Assembly: GCF_013113715.1 (NCBI RefSeq)
Contig: NZ_CP053344.1
Coordinates: 1,984,001 to 2,048,000, forward strand
Source: Herbiconiux sp. SALV-R1
GTDB taxonomy: Bacteria > Actinomycetota > Actinomycetes > Actinomycetales > Microbacteriaceae
DNA: 64,000 bases
Direction of reading: 5' to 3'
The translations under genes were made by a program, and so were the position numbers. The notes under the pieces are model-generated. The model was given only the letters and a program-made list of their open reading frames with translations, was not told where the DNA came from and did no database searches. Below are positions 15,911 to 24,743 of the stretch, piece by piece. Within the stretch, counting starts at the first letter, position 1. Each line of letters starts with the position of its first letter.

Positions 15911-18136
15911 CTAGTACAGTCCCTGCGAGGCGAGCTCCCAGCGGATGGCGGGCGCGACCTTCTCGGCATAGGCCGGGGTGAGGTGCACCTGGTCGTAGCG
16001 GGTGGGCACCGTTCCGGCGAAGGCCGGGCAGTATCCCTGAGCACAGCTGAAGCCGAGCGAGCTCACGTAGTGGTCGCCCGCTCCCGCCGCCGCGAGGGCG
16101 GCCTGGGTGGCCGACTCGAAGTCGTACCAGGCCTGGTCGACTCCGGTCATGCAGTTCTGCGGGCTGGTGACGGGCGAGTAGCAGGCGCCGAGGTTCGCGC
16201 CGAGCGGCGGCGGCGCGAGCTGCACGACGCGCCCGGGTACCTGGTAGGAGGCCGCCTCAGCCAGGGTCGACGCGACGATCTCGGTCGCCGACAGCGGGCG
16301 GCGCTCGGGCGTGGTGCCGAGCGCGTAGGCGTTCGACATCACCACGAGGCGCGGCTGGTCGGCGGCGATCATCGCCCGCACGTCGGCCTTGCGCTGTTCG
16401 CACCACTGCATGACGCCGTCGCCGTCGTTCTGCACCGCCACCTGCGTGAAGCGGCAGCCGTACAGCCCGATCGCGGTCACCCGCCACCGGCCCTCGCTCT
16501 GCTCGGCGAGCGCCTTGAACGCGGGGGCGTACGACAGGGCCGTCGAGTCGCCGACGAGGTAGAGGTGGTTCGGCGCGTCGCCGCTCCCCCAGGTGCAGCC
16601 GCCCTGGTCGGGCGTGGGCCCCGGGGTGAAGCAGTCGCGCGCCGGGTTGTGACTGGAGTTGTCGCTGATCGCCTGGTCGAGCGAGGGCGAGAGGTCGCCC
16701 GGCCACGCGGTGGCGGCGGCTGCCGCATACAGCTGGGTCTGCAGCTCGTCTTCGGGATTCACGGATGCCGGGGCCGCCGCATCACCCGCCCCTGCGGCGT
16801 TCTCTCCACCCGCGTCGCTCTGGTCACTCGGGGAGCCGGCCGCAGCATCCGGGGCCTGCCCGTCGGGGGTCTGCACGACCGGGGCGTTCGGCAGGAGCGC
16901 GGCGAGCGGCCCCTCCCCCTTCACCCCGAGCTGCACCACGACGGTCGCCGCGATGACGAGCACCACGAGCGCGGCGCCGGAGAGCATCGCCTGGGCGCCG
17001 AAGCGGTCGCGCCACTCCTGCCATGACTTCGCCCGTGTCTCGGCGGGGGTGCCGCGCGGCGACTGGGGTGCCCGGTGCAGGGGTTGCTCGACCAGGAAGT
17101 ACGACAGCAGCGAGATGACGATCACCAGCCCGAGCACGACGAGCGTGGTGGCGAGGGAGGCGGGCAGCAGCAGGGTGACGAAGACGAGCACCGGGAAGTG
17201 CCAGAGGTAGAGCGAGTACGACACGTCGCCGACGAAGCTGGTGACCGGGTTCACGATAGGCACGAGGTGCCGTTGGGCTCCCACGGTGGAGCCGGCCGGC
17301 GCGAGGCCCGCCACCACCACGGCGACCGTGGCGAGCACCGGGGCGGCGGCCCACGGCCCCGGGAAGGCCAGCGAGGAGTCGATCAGCAGCATCGAGGCGA
17401 CCACCCCGAGGAGGCCCGCCCAGCCGAGCAGCACCCGGGCGCCGAACGGCATGCGGGCGAACAGCGGGGCGGCCACGGCGACCAGCCCGCCGGCGCCGAG
17501 TTCCCAGACGCGGGTGAGGGTCGAGAAGTACGCGGTGGTGGGGGCGGCGCTGCTCTGCCAGAGGGCGAAGACGAAGGATGCGGTGACGATGACGGCGAGT
17601 ACGGCACCCAGGGTGGGTCGCAGTCGGGACCCACGGGCGCCACCCGACCGCAGCACCACCGCCACCACGATGAGCACCACGAGCGGCCACACCAGGTAGA
17701 ACTGCTCCTCGACCGAGAGGGTCCAGAAGTGCTGCAGCGGCGAGACGGCGGCACCCGCCGAGAAGTAGTCGGTGCCCTCGGCGGCGAAGCGCCAGTTCGA
17801 CACGAGGAGGAGCGCGGAGACGGCGTCTCCGACGGTGCTCCAGAACCTGGGCTGGTTGAACAGGAACCAGGCGGTGACGGTGGTGGCGACGAGCACGAGC
17901 ACGGCGGCCGGGGCGATGCGCCGCACCCTCCTGCCGAAGAACCCGGTGAGCGAGACCCGACCGGTGCGCTCGGCCTCGCGCAGCAGCAGGCCGGTGATGA
18001 GGAAGCCGGAGAGCACGAAGAAGACGTCGACCCCCACGAAGCCGCCCGACGGCCAGCCGAGAACGTGGTCGAGGATGACGGCGATGACGGCGAGGGCCCT
18101 GAGCCCCTGGATGTCGTGACGAACCTGAGACTTCAT
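15911..18136 (-). CDS. acyltransferase-3 (OafA/YrhL type) fused to SGNH domain
   Basis: A 741-residue membrane enzyme. Residues 1-370 form the acyltransferase-3 domain with about ten helices, beginning RHDIQGLRALAVIAVILDH and including FFVLSGFLITGLLL and VEEQFYLVWPL. An 11th helix near residue 390 leads to an extracytoplasmic SGNH hydrolase-like domain with VGDST near residue 515 and YDQVHLTPAYA near the end. Such fusions O-acetylate cell-surface glycans. The gene starts 12 bases after the SipW-like peptidase stop, so it probably belongs to the same transcript and may modify the surface material made by that operon. Confidence 0.9.
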   Translation of the reverse strand: MKSQVRHDIQGLRALAVIAVILDHVLGWPSGGFVGVDVFFVLSGFLITGLLLREAERTGRVSLTGFFGRRVRRIAPAAVLVLVATTVTAWFLFNQPRFWSTVGDAVSALLLVSNWRFAAEGTDYFSAGAAVSPLQHFWTLSVEEQFYLVWPLVVLIVVAVVLRSGGARGSRLRPTLGAVLAVIVTASFVFALWQSSAAPTTAYFSTLTRVWELGAGGLVAVAAPLFARMPFGARVLLGWAGLLGVVASMLLIDSSLAFPGPWAAAPVLATVAVVVAGLAPAGSTVGAQRHLVPIVNPVTSFVGDVSYSLYLWHFPVLVFVTLLLPASLATTLVVLGLVIVISLLSYFLVEQPLHRAPQSPRGTPAETRAKSWQEWRDRFGAQAMLSGAALVVLVIAATVVVQLGVKGEGPLAALLPNAPVVQTPDGQAPDAAAGSPSDQSDAGGENAAGAGDAAAPASVNPEDELQTQLYAAAAATAWPGDLSPSLDQAISDNSSHNPARDCFTPGPTPDQGGCTWGSGDAPNHLYLVGDSTALSYAPAFKALAEQSEGRWRVTAIGLYGCRFTQVAVQNDGDGVMQWCEQRKADVRAMIAADQPRLVVMSNAYALGTTPERRPLSATEIVASTLAEAASYQVPGRVVQLAPPPLGANLGACYSPVTSPQNCMTGVDQAWYDFESATQAALAAAGAGDHYVSSLGFSCAQGYCPAFAGTVPTRYDQVHLTPAYAEKVAPAIRWELASQGLY

Positions 18137-18148
18137 GGCTCGGGAAGC

Positions 18149-18787
18149 TTAGCGCGTAGCGCGACGCCCTTTTCGCCGGTCGAGAACGCTCGATAGCACC
18201 ATCCATCCGGCGTACCCGAACAGCAGGGTCACGGCCACCGGGACGATCACCGAGCGTGCCTCCCCGTTCACCGCCTGGTTCACCCAGCCGAGCAGCGGGA
18301 TGCTGTACCAGAGCGTTCCCACCACCTGCACCTCGCGCACCGGCTTCTCGTCGACGGCGTCGTTGTTGTCGCCCTTGGTGACGAACTCGATCTCGCCCCG
18401 GGAGCTCATCGACTTCTCGACGACGCGGTGGCTGACGACCCCGGGCTTGCCCGATTCGATCTGGTAGGTCAGCACGTCTCCCAACCGGATGTCCTGCGCC
18501 GGCATCGGTCGCACCACGACGAGGGTGCCGGGTGGGAACCCGGGCTCCATCGACGAGGTGAGCACGGTGAGCGCGCGACCCCCGACCAGGAGCGGGAGCA
18601 GGATGGTGAGCACCGCGAGCACGAGCACCAGCACGAGCGACGCGGCGCTGAGCGCGACGCCCACGTAGTGCAGCAGCGACCGCGAGCCGGGGCCCTGGTC
18701 GCTGCGGCCCTGGGTGCGGGCGCGGTGCCGCGCGGGCGGCGTGGCACGGTGCCTGGCGTCGGTGACGAACTCGCCCGCCGCGGTCAC
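18149..18787 (-). CDS. sipW: SipW-like signal peptidase I (Ser-His type)
   Basis: A 212-residue protein with an N-terminal helix at about residues 45-70, catalytic Ser79 in TSSMEP, and VSHRVV where His120 replaces the usual bacterial lysine. KGDNN follows, then a second helix near the C-terminus. The Ser-His pair is the SipW/ER-type signature. These enzymes cleave the alternate leaders of TasA-like fibre proteins, and four such exported proteins precede it here. The GTG start overlaps the previous stop (GTGA). The assignment of substrates is inference from operon order. Confidence 0.9.
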   Translation of the reverse strand: MTAAGEFVTDARHRATPPARHRARTQGRSDQGPGSRSLLHYVGVALSAASLVLVLVLAVLTILLPLLVGGRALTVLTSSMEPGFPPGTLVVVRPMPAQDIRLGDVLTYQIESGKPGVVSHRVVEKSMSSRGEIEFVTKGDNNDAVDEKPVREVQVVGTLWYSIPLLGWVNQAVNGEARSVIVPVAVTLLFGYAGWMVLSSVLDRRKGRRATR

Positions 18788-19617
18788 CCCGGCCGCCCCT
18801 CGCGCTGGGTCGGCACGGCGGCCTCTGCGCCCCGAGGGCTTCTCGCGGTGCGGCGGCGGCGCACAGAGGCGAGCGCTGCAGCGCCGGCGACCACACCCAC
18901 CGATCCGGCCATCGCGAGCGCCACCGCCGCGAGGCCGGTCGCGGCGATCGGATCGCCCGCCCCCGCCGAGGGCCGGTCAGGCAGAGCGGGCACCACGGCG
19001 CCGCCCGCGCAGTCGTCGGAGCCGGCGGTGGGATCGGCGGGGTCGCGCAGACCGGCCACGAGGTCGAAACCCGCCTCGGCGTCGTGGCCGGTGCGACCTG
19101 TCGCCGACGCCGCGAAGGTCACGGAGATCTGCAGCGCCACCGTCTCCCCGGGGTCGAGCTGCCCGCCGGAGAGCAGCACCGCACACTCCGCCCCTCGCGC
19201 GAGCGGAACGGCGTCGGTGCTCGACGGGGCGAGCTCCGCGCCCCCGGCCGGCGCGGCCACACCGGCCGGCTCTGCCGAGAGCAGCAGCTCCTCGGCGAAG
19301 GCGGCGCTGGTCCACCAGCCGTCGACGACGCTGAGTCTCAGCACGCCGGGGAGCTCGCCCGAGTTCCGCACCCAGAGCGTGCGGGTGACGCTGTCGCCGG
19401 GAACGACGGTCGGCGCTGCCTGGAACAGCGGGAGGTCGAGCGAGCGCGAGAAGCGGGCCCCGTCGGAGCTCACCTCCACCCCCGATTCCGTCGTCGTCGC
19501 CGCTGCCGCGCCGGTGCCGCCGGCCGCCCCCACGAGGGTCGCCATCAGCAGCACCCCTGTGATCAGCACGACGGTCAGCAGCGTGTGACGCACCCCGCGC
19601 ATCCGCTCGCCTCTCAT
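18784..19617 (-). CDS. exported, probably wall-anchored protein of the SipW operon
   Basis: A 277-residue protein with a leader helix at residues 8-38, a beta-rich middle (SVTRTLWVRNSGELPGVLRL resembles the DUF11/TasA-like strand pattern), and a C-terminal PIAATG followed by a hydrophobic helix and RRRRTAR. PIAATG is close to the LAxTG motif of class E sortases, though Ile replaces Leu. ATG 19617 overlaps the upstream stop (ATGA); ATG 19602 is an alternative. It probably sits at the base of, or caps, the secreted assembly. The exact role is unknown. Confidence 0.8.
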   Translation of the reverse strand: MRGERMRGVRHTLLTVVLITGVLLMATLVGAAGGTGAAAATTTESGVEVSSDGARFSRSLDLPLFQAAPTVVPGDSVTRTLWVRNSGELPGVLRLSVVDGWWTSAAFAEELLLSAEPAGVAAPAGGAELAPSSTDAVPLARGAECAVLLSGGQLDPGETVALQISVTFAASATGRTGHDAEAGFDLVAGLRDPADPTAGSDDCAGGAVVPALPDRPSAGAGDPIAATGLAAVALAMAGSVGVVAGAAALASVRRRRTARSPRGAEAAVPTQREGRPG

Positions 19618-20561
19618 GTGCCGCACGTCACGTTGAGCAGCACGCTGTAGTTCGCGTTGCGGGTCACCCCGGTCGACGTGGTGCCGTAGGTGGTCTCGTT
19701 GGCGGTGATGGTGATGGGGATGCTGCCCGCCGACAGCACCGTCGAGAGCCCGAGCTGCAGCGACCCGATGTCGACCTGGGGTCTCGTCGAGCCGGACGGC
19801 TGCGCCACCGTGGTGATGACCGTCGTGGTGCCCGAGACGGTGCGGCTCACCGTGTACGTGGTGGCACCGGGCACCTGCGCCCACGAGAACCGGGCGACGT
19901 CGCCCACACCGAGGATGGTGACGTTGGCGCACTGCAGATCGGTGGGCGGGCCGATGCGGTAGACGCTCTGGGTGAAGCCGGGGGTGGTTCCGGCGGTCGC
20001 CGTCCAGAGTCCGACGGATCCCGTGAGGGCGAAGCTCGCCGTGAGCGACAGGCCCTGCGACTGGGCGACGCTCGTGCTGAGGCGGGTGGCCGCGCAGAGG
20101 GTGAGGGTGGTGCCGGGGGCGACTGAGGAGAAGGCGCCCGGGAGCGAGGGTGTGGAGGCGAGGGTGCCGACAGTGGTTCCCGAGCCGGGAACGGATGCGG
20201 CGCACACCCCGGCGGCGCCGGTTCCGAGCCAGTAGGTCAGCGAGACGGCAGTCGCGGGGAGCGTGCCCGTGGTGGTGACGGCGACGCCGAAGGTCAGCGG
20301 CGAAGTGCCCGTGTTCTGGAAGGTGAACGGAACGATGGCCGGGCTCTGGTTCGCCGGGAGGGTAGCCGCGCTGAACTTGTATTCGAAGGTCGTCGCGCTT
20401 CCCCCGCCCGCGCTGACGGTCGCCGTCGCCACGTTCGCGGTGGCCGCGAGGGGAAGGGCTGGTGCCGTCCAGAGTGCTGCGGCGCCGATGTCGGCGGCGC
20501 CGACGAGGAAGACGAGGGCGAACACACCGAGCGTGAGCCGCAGCAGGCGTCGGCCGTTCAC
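19614..20561 (-). CDS. large exported protein with SipW-type leader
   Basis: A 315-residue protein with an N-terminal hydrophobic leader (LTLGVFALVFLVGAADIG, then AAALWTA at the likely cleavage zone). A Thr/Ser/Val-rich all-beta mature region follows, with paired cysteines and a fibronectin-III-like stretch in the second half (ARFSWAQVPGATTYTVSRTV). GTG 20561 overlaps the preceding stop by GTGA. It is probably a secreted fibre or adhesin component processed by the SipW-like peptidase; that is inference from context and leader type. Confidence 0.8.
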   Translation of the reverse strand: MNGRRLLRLTLGVFALVFLVGAADIGAAALWTAPALPLAATANVATATVSAGGGSATTFEYKFSAATLPANQSPAIVPFTFQNTGTSPLTFGVAVTTTGTLPATAVSLTYWLGTGAAGVCAASVPGSGTTVGTLASTPSLPGAFSSVAPGTTLTLCAATRLSTSVAQSQGLSLTASFALTGSVGLWTATAGTTPGFTQSVYRIGPPTDLQCANVTILGVGDVARFSWAQVPGATTYTVSRTVSGTTTVITTVAQPSGSTRPQVDIGSLQLGLSTVLSAGSIPITITANETTYGTTSTGVTRNANYSVLLNVTCGT

Positions 20562-21151
20562 GGCTGCCTCCCGTCGATGTTCACGGTGAAGGTGGTGCCT
20601 GCCAGCCCTTTGGACGCATCCGGAGCGGTCGTCGGCAGTTCGGCGATGACGCAGAGCACGCCGCTCGCCTGCTTGGCCAGCGTGAGCGGCAGGTCGGTGG
20701 TGGTCGCCGCGGCGAAGGTGCCGCTCCACGTGGTGGTGCTCGACGTCGTGCACGCGGCGATCGAGCTGACCACGCCGATGCGGATGACGAGGGCCTGCGA
20801 GAACGCGGTCGACGCGCTGGTGCGGGTGAGGCCGGCGGCGCGCACGACGAGCGGCACGTCGCCGGTGTTCTGCACGACCGCGGCCGCCGCCACCTTCGCA
20901 CCCGGGTACAGGGCCGTCGTGGGAAGGGCGAGCGGGGTGGTGACGGAGAGCGTCGCGGTGCCCGCGGTGATGGTGCCGCCGCCGGTGCTGCGAGACGCGT
21001 TGAGGAACGCGTAGGTGGCACCGGAGGCGGCGACGCCGAGCGCCACCGCCGCTGCGACCGCGGTGGTGGCCATCAGCATCCGTACGCCGAGCGACCGGGC
21101 CACCCCGCTGGGGGCGGCCCGGGCGTGCCGCGGCGAGAGAGCCGTGGTCAC
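20558..21151 (-). CDS. SipW-dependent-type signal peptide protein
   Basis: A 197-residue protein. Residues 25-50 give a long leader ending SGATYAFLNAS, the typical SipW-type cleavage context. The mature part is a beta-sandwich-like Thr/Ala-rich domain with two cysteines (AACTTS and VLCVIAE). GTG 21151 has GAGGAG six bases upstream. The gap to the upstream gene is 19 bases, and the overlap with the next is GTGA. It is a likely structural subunit of an extracellular fibre. Confidence 0.85.
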   Translation of the reverse strand: MTTALSPRHARAAPSGVARSLGVRMLMATTAVAAAVALGVAASGATYAFLNASRSTGGGTITAGTATLSVTTPLALPTTALYPGAKVAAAAVVQNTGDVPLVVRAAGLTRTSASTAFSQALVIRIGVVSSIAACTTSSTTTWSGTFAAATTTDLPLTLAKQASGVLCVIAELPTTAPDASKGLAGTTFTVNIDGRQP

Positions 21152-21170
21152 GGGGAACTCCTCGATGGTG

Positions 21171-21749
21171 CTACTGGATCTGGCTGAGGTTGACCGCCAT
21201 GTTGTCGAGCACGGCGGTGCCCAGCTTCGCGTCGTTGTTGCTGCCCGCGGTGCCGTAGGGGAACGGCACCGTGACGGTGACCACGACCGGCACGTTGGTG
21301 AGTCCGGAGGCTCCCGCGGTGATGGTGTAGGTGGGGCTCGTGCCCGAGATCGCCGGGTTGCTCGCGGTGAGGGACACCGTGCTGTTGGCCGTGAGGTAGC
21401 CGACCAGCGCCGTGTCGGCGGCGGTGGGCGTCGCGGGCGTGTGGATCGCGTTCGATGCGAGGCTCAGGGTCGCCTTGAGGTTCTGGCCGACGGCGGTGAC
21501 GAGCAGGGTGTCGGTGTAGGTCAGCGTGTCGCCGGGCACGATCTTGTAGGTCGAGAGGTTGACGGTGGTGCCGTTCTGGTCTTTCCAGACCCCGGCGGCT
21601 CCGTCGTCGGCCACCACGAGGTTGCCGGCGCTGATCGTGCCGCCCGTGACGGCGGCTGTCGAGTTCCAGAACGCGAAGGTTCCGGCGCCTCCCAGGAGGA
21701 GGACCAGGCCGGCGGCTCCGGCGATCGCGCCCTTGGCGAGCTTGTTCAT
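21171..21749 (-). CDS. alternate-type signal peptide protein (TasA/camelysin-like)
   Basis: A 192-residue protein. The short leader MNKLAKGAIAGAAGLVLLLG continues to AGTFAFWNSTAAV, the pattern of alternate signal-mediated exported proteins. The mature domain opens GGTISAGNLVV and stays beta-rich with IVPGDTLTYTDTLLV, like camelysin/TasA subunits. ATG 21749 has GGAAGGA about ten bases upstream. It is first in the operon, the usual position of the most abundant subunit. No cysteines are visible. Confidence 0.87.
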   Translation of the reverse strand: MNKLAKGAIAGAAGLVLLLGGAGTFAFWNSTAAVTGGTISAGNLVVADDGAAGVWKDQNGTTVNLSTYKIVPGDTLTYTDTLLVTAVGQNLKATLSLASNAIHTPATPTAADTALVGYLTANSTVSLTASNPAISGTSPTYTITAGASGLTNVPVVVTVTVPFPYGTAGSNNDAKLGTAVLDNMAVNLSQIQ

Positions 21750-21790
21750 TGCTGTGCTGTCCTTCCGTGCCATGTTCCGGCACACGTGCG

Positions 21791-21828
21791 CGACACTCGT
21801 CGCAGAGCGGGTGATGCATCGAGTGTCG
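21791..21828 (-). promoter_or_regulatory. inverted repeat upstream of the SipW operon
   Basis: CGACACTCG (21791-21799) and CGAGTGTCG (21820-21828) are perfect 9-base arms with a 20-base loop, 42-79 bases before the first start codon. It could be an operator or a leader hairpin; the sequence does not decide. Confidence 0.5.
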
Positions 21829-21984
21829 GAAATCCCGCACAGCAGACGGGACATGGGGGTGCTTCATGGCGCGCGCACGACGCCTCCTGTCGCGCAGGTC
21901 ATGCACTCCCCTCGCATGGGGGACAGCGATCGGCGGGGGGTGAGAAGCGGATGCTCGCGCAGGATGTCGGTCGGCCCCGGATGC

Positions 21985-23679
21985 TCAGACGGTGCGCCTC
22001 AGCTCCCGCCTGGCGTCGTCGGCGAGGGCGAGCGCTCTGGCCGCCTGGTCGCTCGCCCGCTGGTGGAGCACCCCGTAGGTGAACGACGACTCCCCCGCCG
22101 CGTCGGCGCGCTGGGCGGTGAGCAGCACGAAGTCGGCGAACAGGGAGGCGTCGCGGTGCCAGCCCAGCGCATCCTGCAGCTCTTCGGCGGCGTCGGCGAT
22201 GCGCTCGCCGCGGCCCCCCAGCGTGCTCGCCGGCGCGGTGTCGGCGAACTCGACGGTGTAGCGCAGTCGCCGGGCCGCCTTGCGCGAGGCGTGCAGGGCC
22301 GCGAGGGCGCGCGCCGCCTCGACCGGGTCGACGTCGTCGACGCGGCGGGCGTGCTTCGGCGTCACCGTGCGCTTCAGCGCCCTGGAGGCCTCCTTGCCGG
22401 CAACCTTGCGCGAGAACTTCTTCGGCGACGACGGACTCGAGGGGTCGTCGCTGAGCAGCGGCGGCACGGGGCCGTCGAGCAGGGCGTCGAGTTCGTCGAG
22501 CAGCCGGTAGTAGGGGGTGTCGCTCATCGCGGCGACGAGGCGGCGGTGGGCGTCGGCGTGCTCGGCCCGGGTGTCGTCGACGAGGCGTCGGCGGGCGTCG
22601 GCGTCGACAACACCCCGGTCGGCCTCGACCTCGGCGAGCGCGTCGGCAGCCCACCGGGCCCGCACCTCGAGGTCACGGGTCTCGCCGAGCAGGGCACCGA
22701 GGCGGGAGAGGGCGTCGCGGAGGCGGTCAAGGTGCGCGTCGTCGAAGAGGGCCCGGTGCGAGGCCAGCACCGAGCGGAGCCGCCGCACGACGACGCGCAG
22801 GCGGTGCACGGCGTCGTCGTCGTCGGCACGCACCCGGGGGTCGAGGTCGACGATCTGGGTCGCGAGATCGCGCACCCCCGCGAGCACCACGGCCGCGGCG
22901 GGGGTGAGGGCGGACTCGACGGTGCGGGCGGGCGCGGCGGGTGCGGCGTTGCCGGGCTGCTCCTCCGTGCCGCCCAACCCGGTGCGGCCCAGCGCCTGCG
23001 CGAGCTTCGACACGCTCGGCGACACCTCGGCGCCCGCGGCGAGCAGCAGTGCGGCCGCCTCCTCGAGCAGGGCGGCGCGCTTCTTCGGCGTTCCAGGCGC
23101 CGCCTCGCCGAGCTCGACCTCCCACTCGCGCCACGCACGCGCCACGCCCGCACGGGCGTCGCTCGCGACGACGCGGTCGTCGGCGAGCTCGATCACGACC
23201 CTCCCGTCGGCGTCGAGCAGATTCGTGACGGCACGGGTGGTCGAGATGCGCGCGAGCGGGGTGAGCCGGTGGTCGCGCACGTGCACGCGCACGGCGTCGA
23301 GCACCTCCTGCGGCACCTCGGTCGCCACACCGGTCTGCGCGGGCTCAGGATGGTCGGTGTCGGCATCGGCGCGCTCGGAGGGGGCGGCCTGCTGCACGGC
23401 GGGCGGCTCTACCGCGAGCGGCCACTGCAGCTCGGTGCGGCCCTCCGCCGCGGGCAGCTTCACATGCCAGCCCTCGTCGTGCCCACCTTGGCGGCGTCGC
23501 AGGGCGATGCGGCGACGGGCGAGCGCGAGGGAGTCGGTGTCGTAGTAGACGGCCTCCAGCACCACCGGGTCGAGGTGCTCGACCGATTCCACCGCACCGA
23601 TGCCGGTGAGCTCGGGCACCGGCCTGTCGTCGCCGATGGAGAACTTCTGCTCGATCTCGGTCTGCACGGTGTGGGCCAT
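21985..23679 (-). CDS. CYTH-CHAD domain protein
   Basis: A 564-residue soluble protein. The CYTH triphosphate-tunnel domain is at residues 1-210 (TEIEQKF with the ExExK-type motif, YYDTDSLALARRRIALRRR, GWHVKLP). The CHAD helical domain is from about residue 255 (VHRLRVVVRRLRSVL, conserved His and Arg). CYTH domains hydrolyse inorganic tri- or polyphosphate and CHAD binds polyphosphate, so a polyphosphate-linked role is likely. A Pro/Ser linker separates the domains. Confidence 0.92.
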   Translation of the reverse strand: MAHTVQTEIEQKFSIGDDRPVPELTGIGAVESVEHLDPVVLEAVYYDTDSLALARRRIALRRRQGGHDEGWHVKLPAAEGRTELQWPLAVEPPAVQQAAPSERADADTDHPEPAQTGVATEVPQEVLDAVRVHVRDHRLTPLARISTTRAVTNLLDADGRVVIELADDRVVASDARAGVARAWREWEVELGEAAPGTPKKRAALLEEAAALLLAAGAEVSPSVSKLAQALGRTGLGGTEEQPGNAAPAAPARTVESALTPAAAVVLAGVRDLATQIVDLDPRVRADDDDAVHRLRVVVRRLRSVLASHRALFDDAHLDRLRDALSRLGALLGETRDLEVRARWAADALAEVEADRGVVDADARRRLVDDTRAEHADAHRRLVAAMSDTPYYRLLDELDALLDGPVPPLLSDDPSSPSSPKKFSRKVAGKEASRALKRTVTPKHARRVDDVDPVEAARALAALHASRKAARRLRYTVEFADTAPASTLGGRGERIADAAEELQDALGWHRDASLFADFVLLTAQRADAAGESSFTYGVLHQRASDQAARALALADDARRELRRTV

Positions 23680-23747
23680 CGTTCCGGTCTACCTCTTCAC
23701 GGCGCGTTCCGCCCCAGGGGCGGGATCATACGGAGGACACTGGGAGC

Positions 23748-24662
23748 GTGTCGGCCCCCGTACTCATTCTGGTCACCCGGCCCGTCGAGGTCGAACCCGG
23801 CGGTGAGCCCGGCGAGGCGAACGCGAGCGCGTCAGCCGCGCCCCACCGGCTCGCCGACGTGACCGAGCCGCAGCTCAGCGTGCTCGACCTCGGCGTGACG
23901 CGCGGCGACGGCGTGTTCGAGAGCGTACGCGTGGGCCCGTCGGGCTCCCCCGACCTCGAGGCCCACCTGCGGCGTTTCGTCGTCTCGGCGAGCCTGCTCG
24001 ACCTTCCCACCCCCGACCTCGCGGTGTGGCGACAGGCCTTCGCCGCCGCCGTCACCGAGGCCCGCCGGCGCTTCGCCGACGACGAGGTGCTCGGAGTGAA
24101 GCTCGTGCTCACCCGGGGCATCGAGGGCCGAGGCCTGCCCACCGCCTGGGTGCTCGCCCAGCCCGCCCCCGACCACACGGCCGTGCGCCGCGACGGCGTC
24201 GCCGCGATCACGCTCGACCGCGGCTACCGGCACGACGCCGGCGCCACCTCGCCGTGGCTGCTGCTCGGAGCGAAGACGCTCTCCTACGAGGTGGCCGCGG
24301 CCGCGACGAGGGAGGCGGCGCGGCGGGGTGCCCGCGAGGTGGTCTTCGTGAGCTCCGACGGTTTCGTGCTCGAGGCCCCGACCTCGAGCGTCGTGGTGCG
24401 GTTCGGCGACCGCGTGGTCTCCCCGCCCGCCGAGGTCGGCATCATCGCCGGCACCACGGTCACCCGGGCACTCGACTTCTTCGCCCGACGCGGCTTCGAG
24501 ACGGCCGAGGAGCGCATCCCGGTCGCCGACCTCGCCCGAGCAGACGCGATCTGGCTCGTCTCGAGCGTGCGCCAAGCCGTGCCCCTCACCGCCCTCGACG
24601 GCCGCCCCCTCGCCCTCGACCCCACCCTCACGGCTGCCCTCAACACCCACCTGGGCGAGTAG
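23748..24662 (+). CDS. pabC: aminodeoxychorismate lyase / class IV aminotransferase
   Basis: A 304-residue fold-type IV PLP enzyme with RGDGVFE at residues 52-58, PLP-binding Lys176 in LGAKTLSY, DGFVLEAPTSSV and a late GIIAGTTVTRAL. Length and LGAKTLSY favour 4-amino-4-deoxychorismate lyase, which releases p-aminobenzoate for folate. D-amino-acid or branched-chain aminotransferases are the alternatives. No pabA/pabB is in the window. The GTG start is 69 bases from the divergent CYTH gene. Confidence 0.82.
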   Translation: MSAPVLILVTRPVEVEPGGEPGEANASASAAPHRLADVTEPQLSVLDLGVTRGDGVFESVRVGPSGSPDLEAHLRRFVVSASLLDLPTPDLAVWRQAFAAAVTEARRRFADDEVLGVKLVLTRGIEGRGLPTAWVLAQPAPDHTAVRRDGVAAITLDRGYRHDAGATSPWLLLGAKTLSYEVAAAATREAARRGAREVVFVSSDGFVLEAPTSSVVVRFGDRVVSPPAEVGIIAGTTVTRALDFFARRGFETAEERIPVADLARADAIWLVSSVRQAVPLTALDGRPLALDPTLTAALNTHLGE

Positions 24663-24678
24663 CAGCACCCGCGCCCCG

Positions 24679-24739
24679 ATCGACCCGTCACGATCCGCCC
24701 TGTGACGGGGCACGAGAGGGCGGATCGTGACGGGTCGAT
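24679..24739. terminator. 23-bp perfect hairpin between convergent genes
   Basis: Arms 24679-24701 and 24717-24739 are perfect inverted copies with a 15-base loop. The left arm and the loop also share a nested CCCGTCAC/GTGACGGG pair. It lies between the stops of pabC and the HxlR gene. No T-run is present, so a bidirectional, sequence-specific hairpin terminator is the best guess. Confidence 0.6.
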
Positions 24740-24743
24740 GAGG

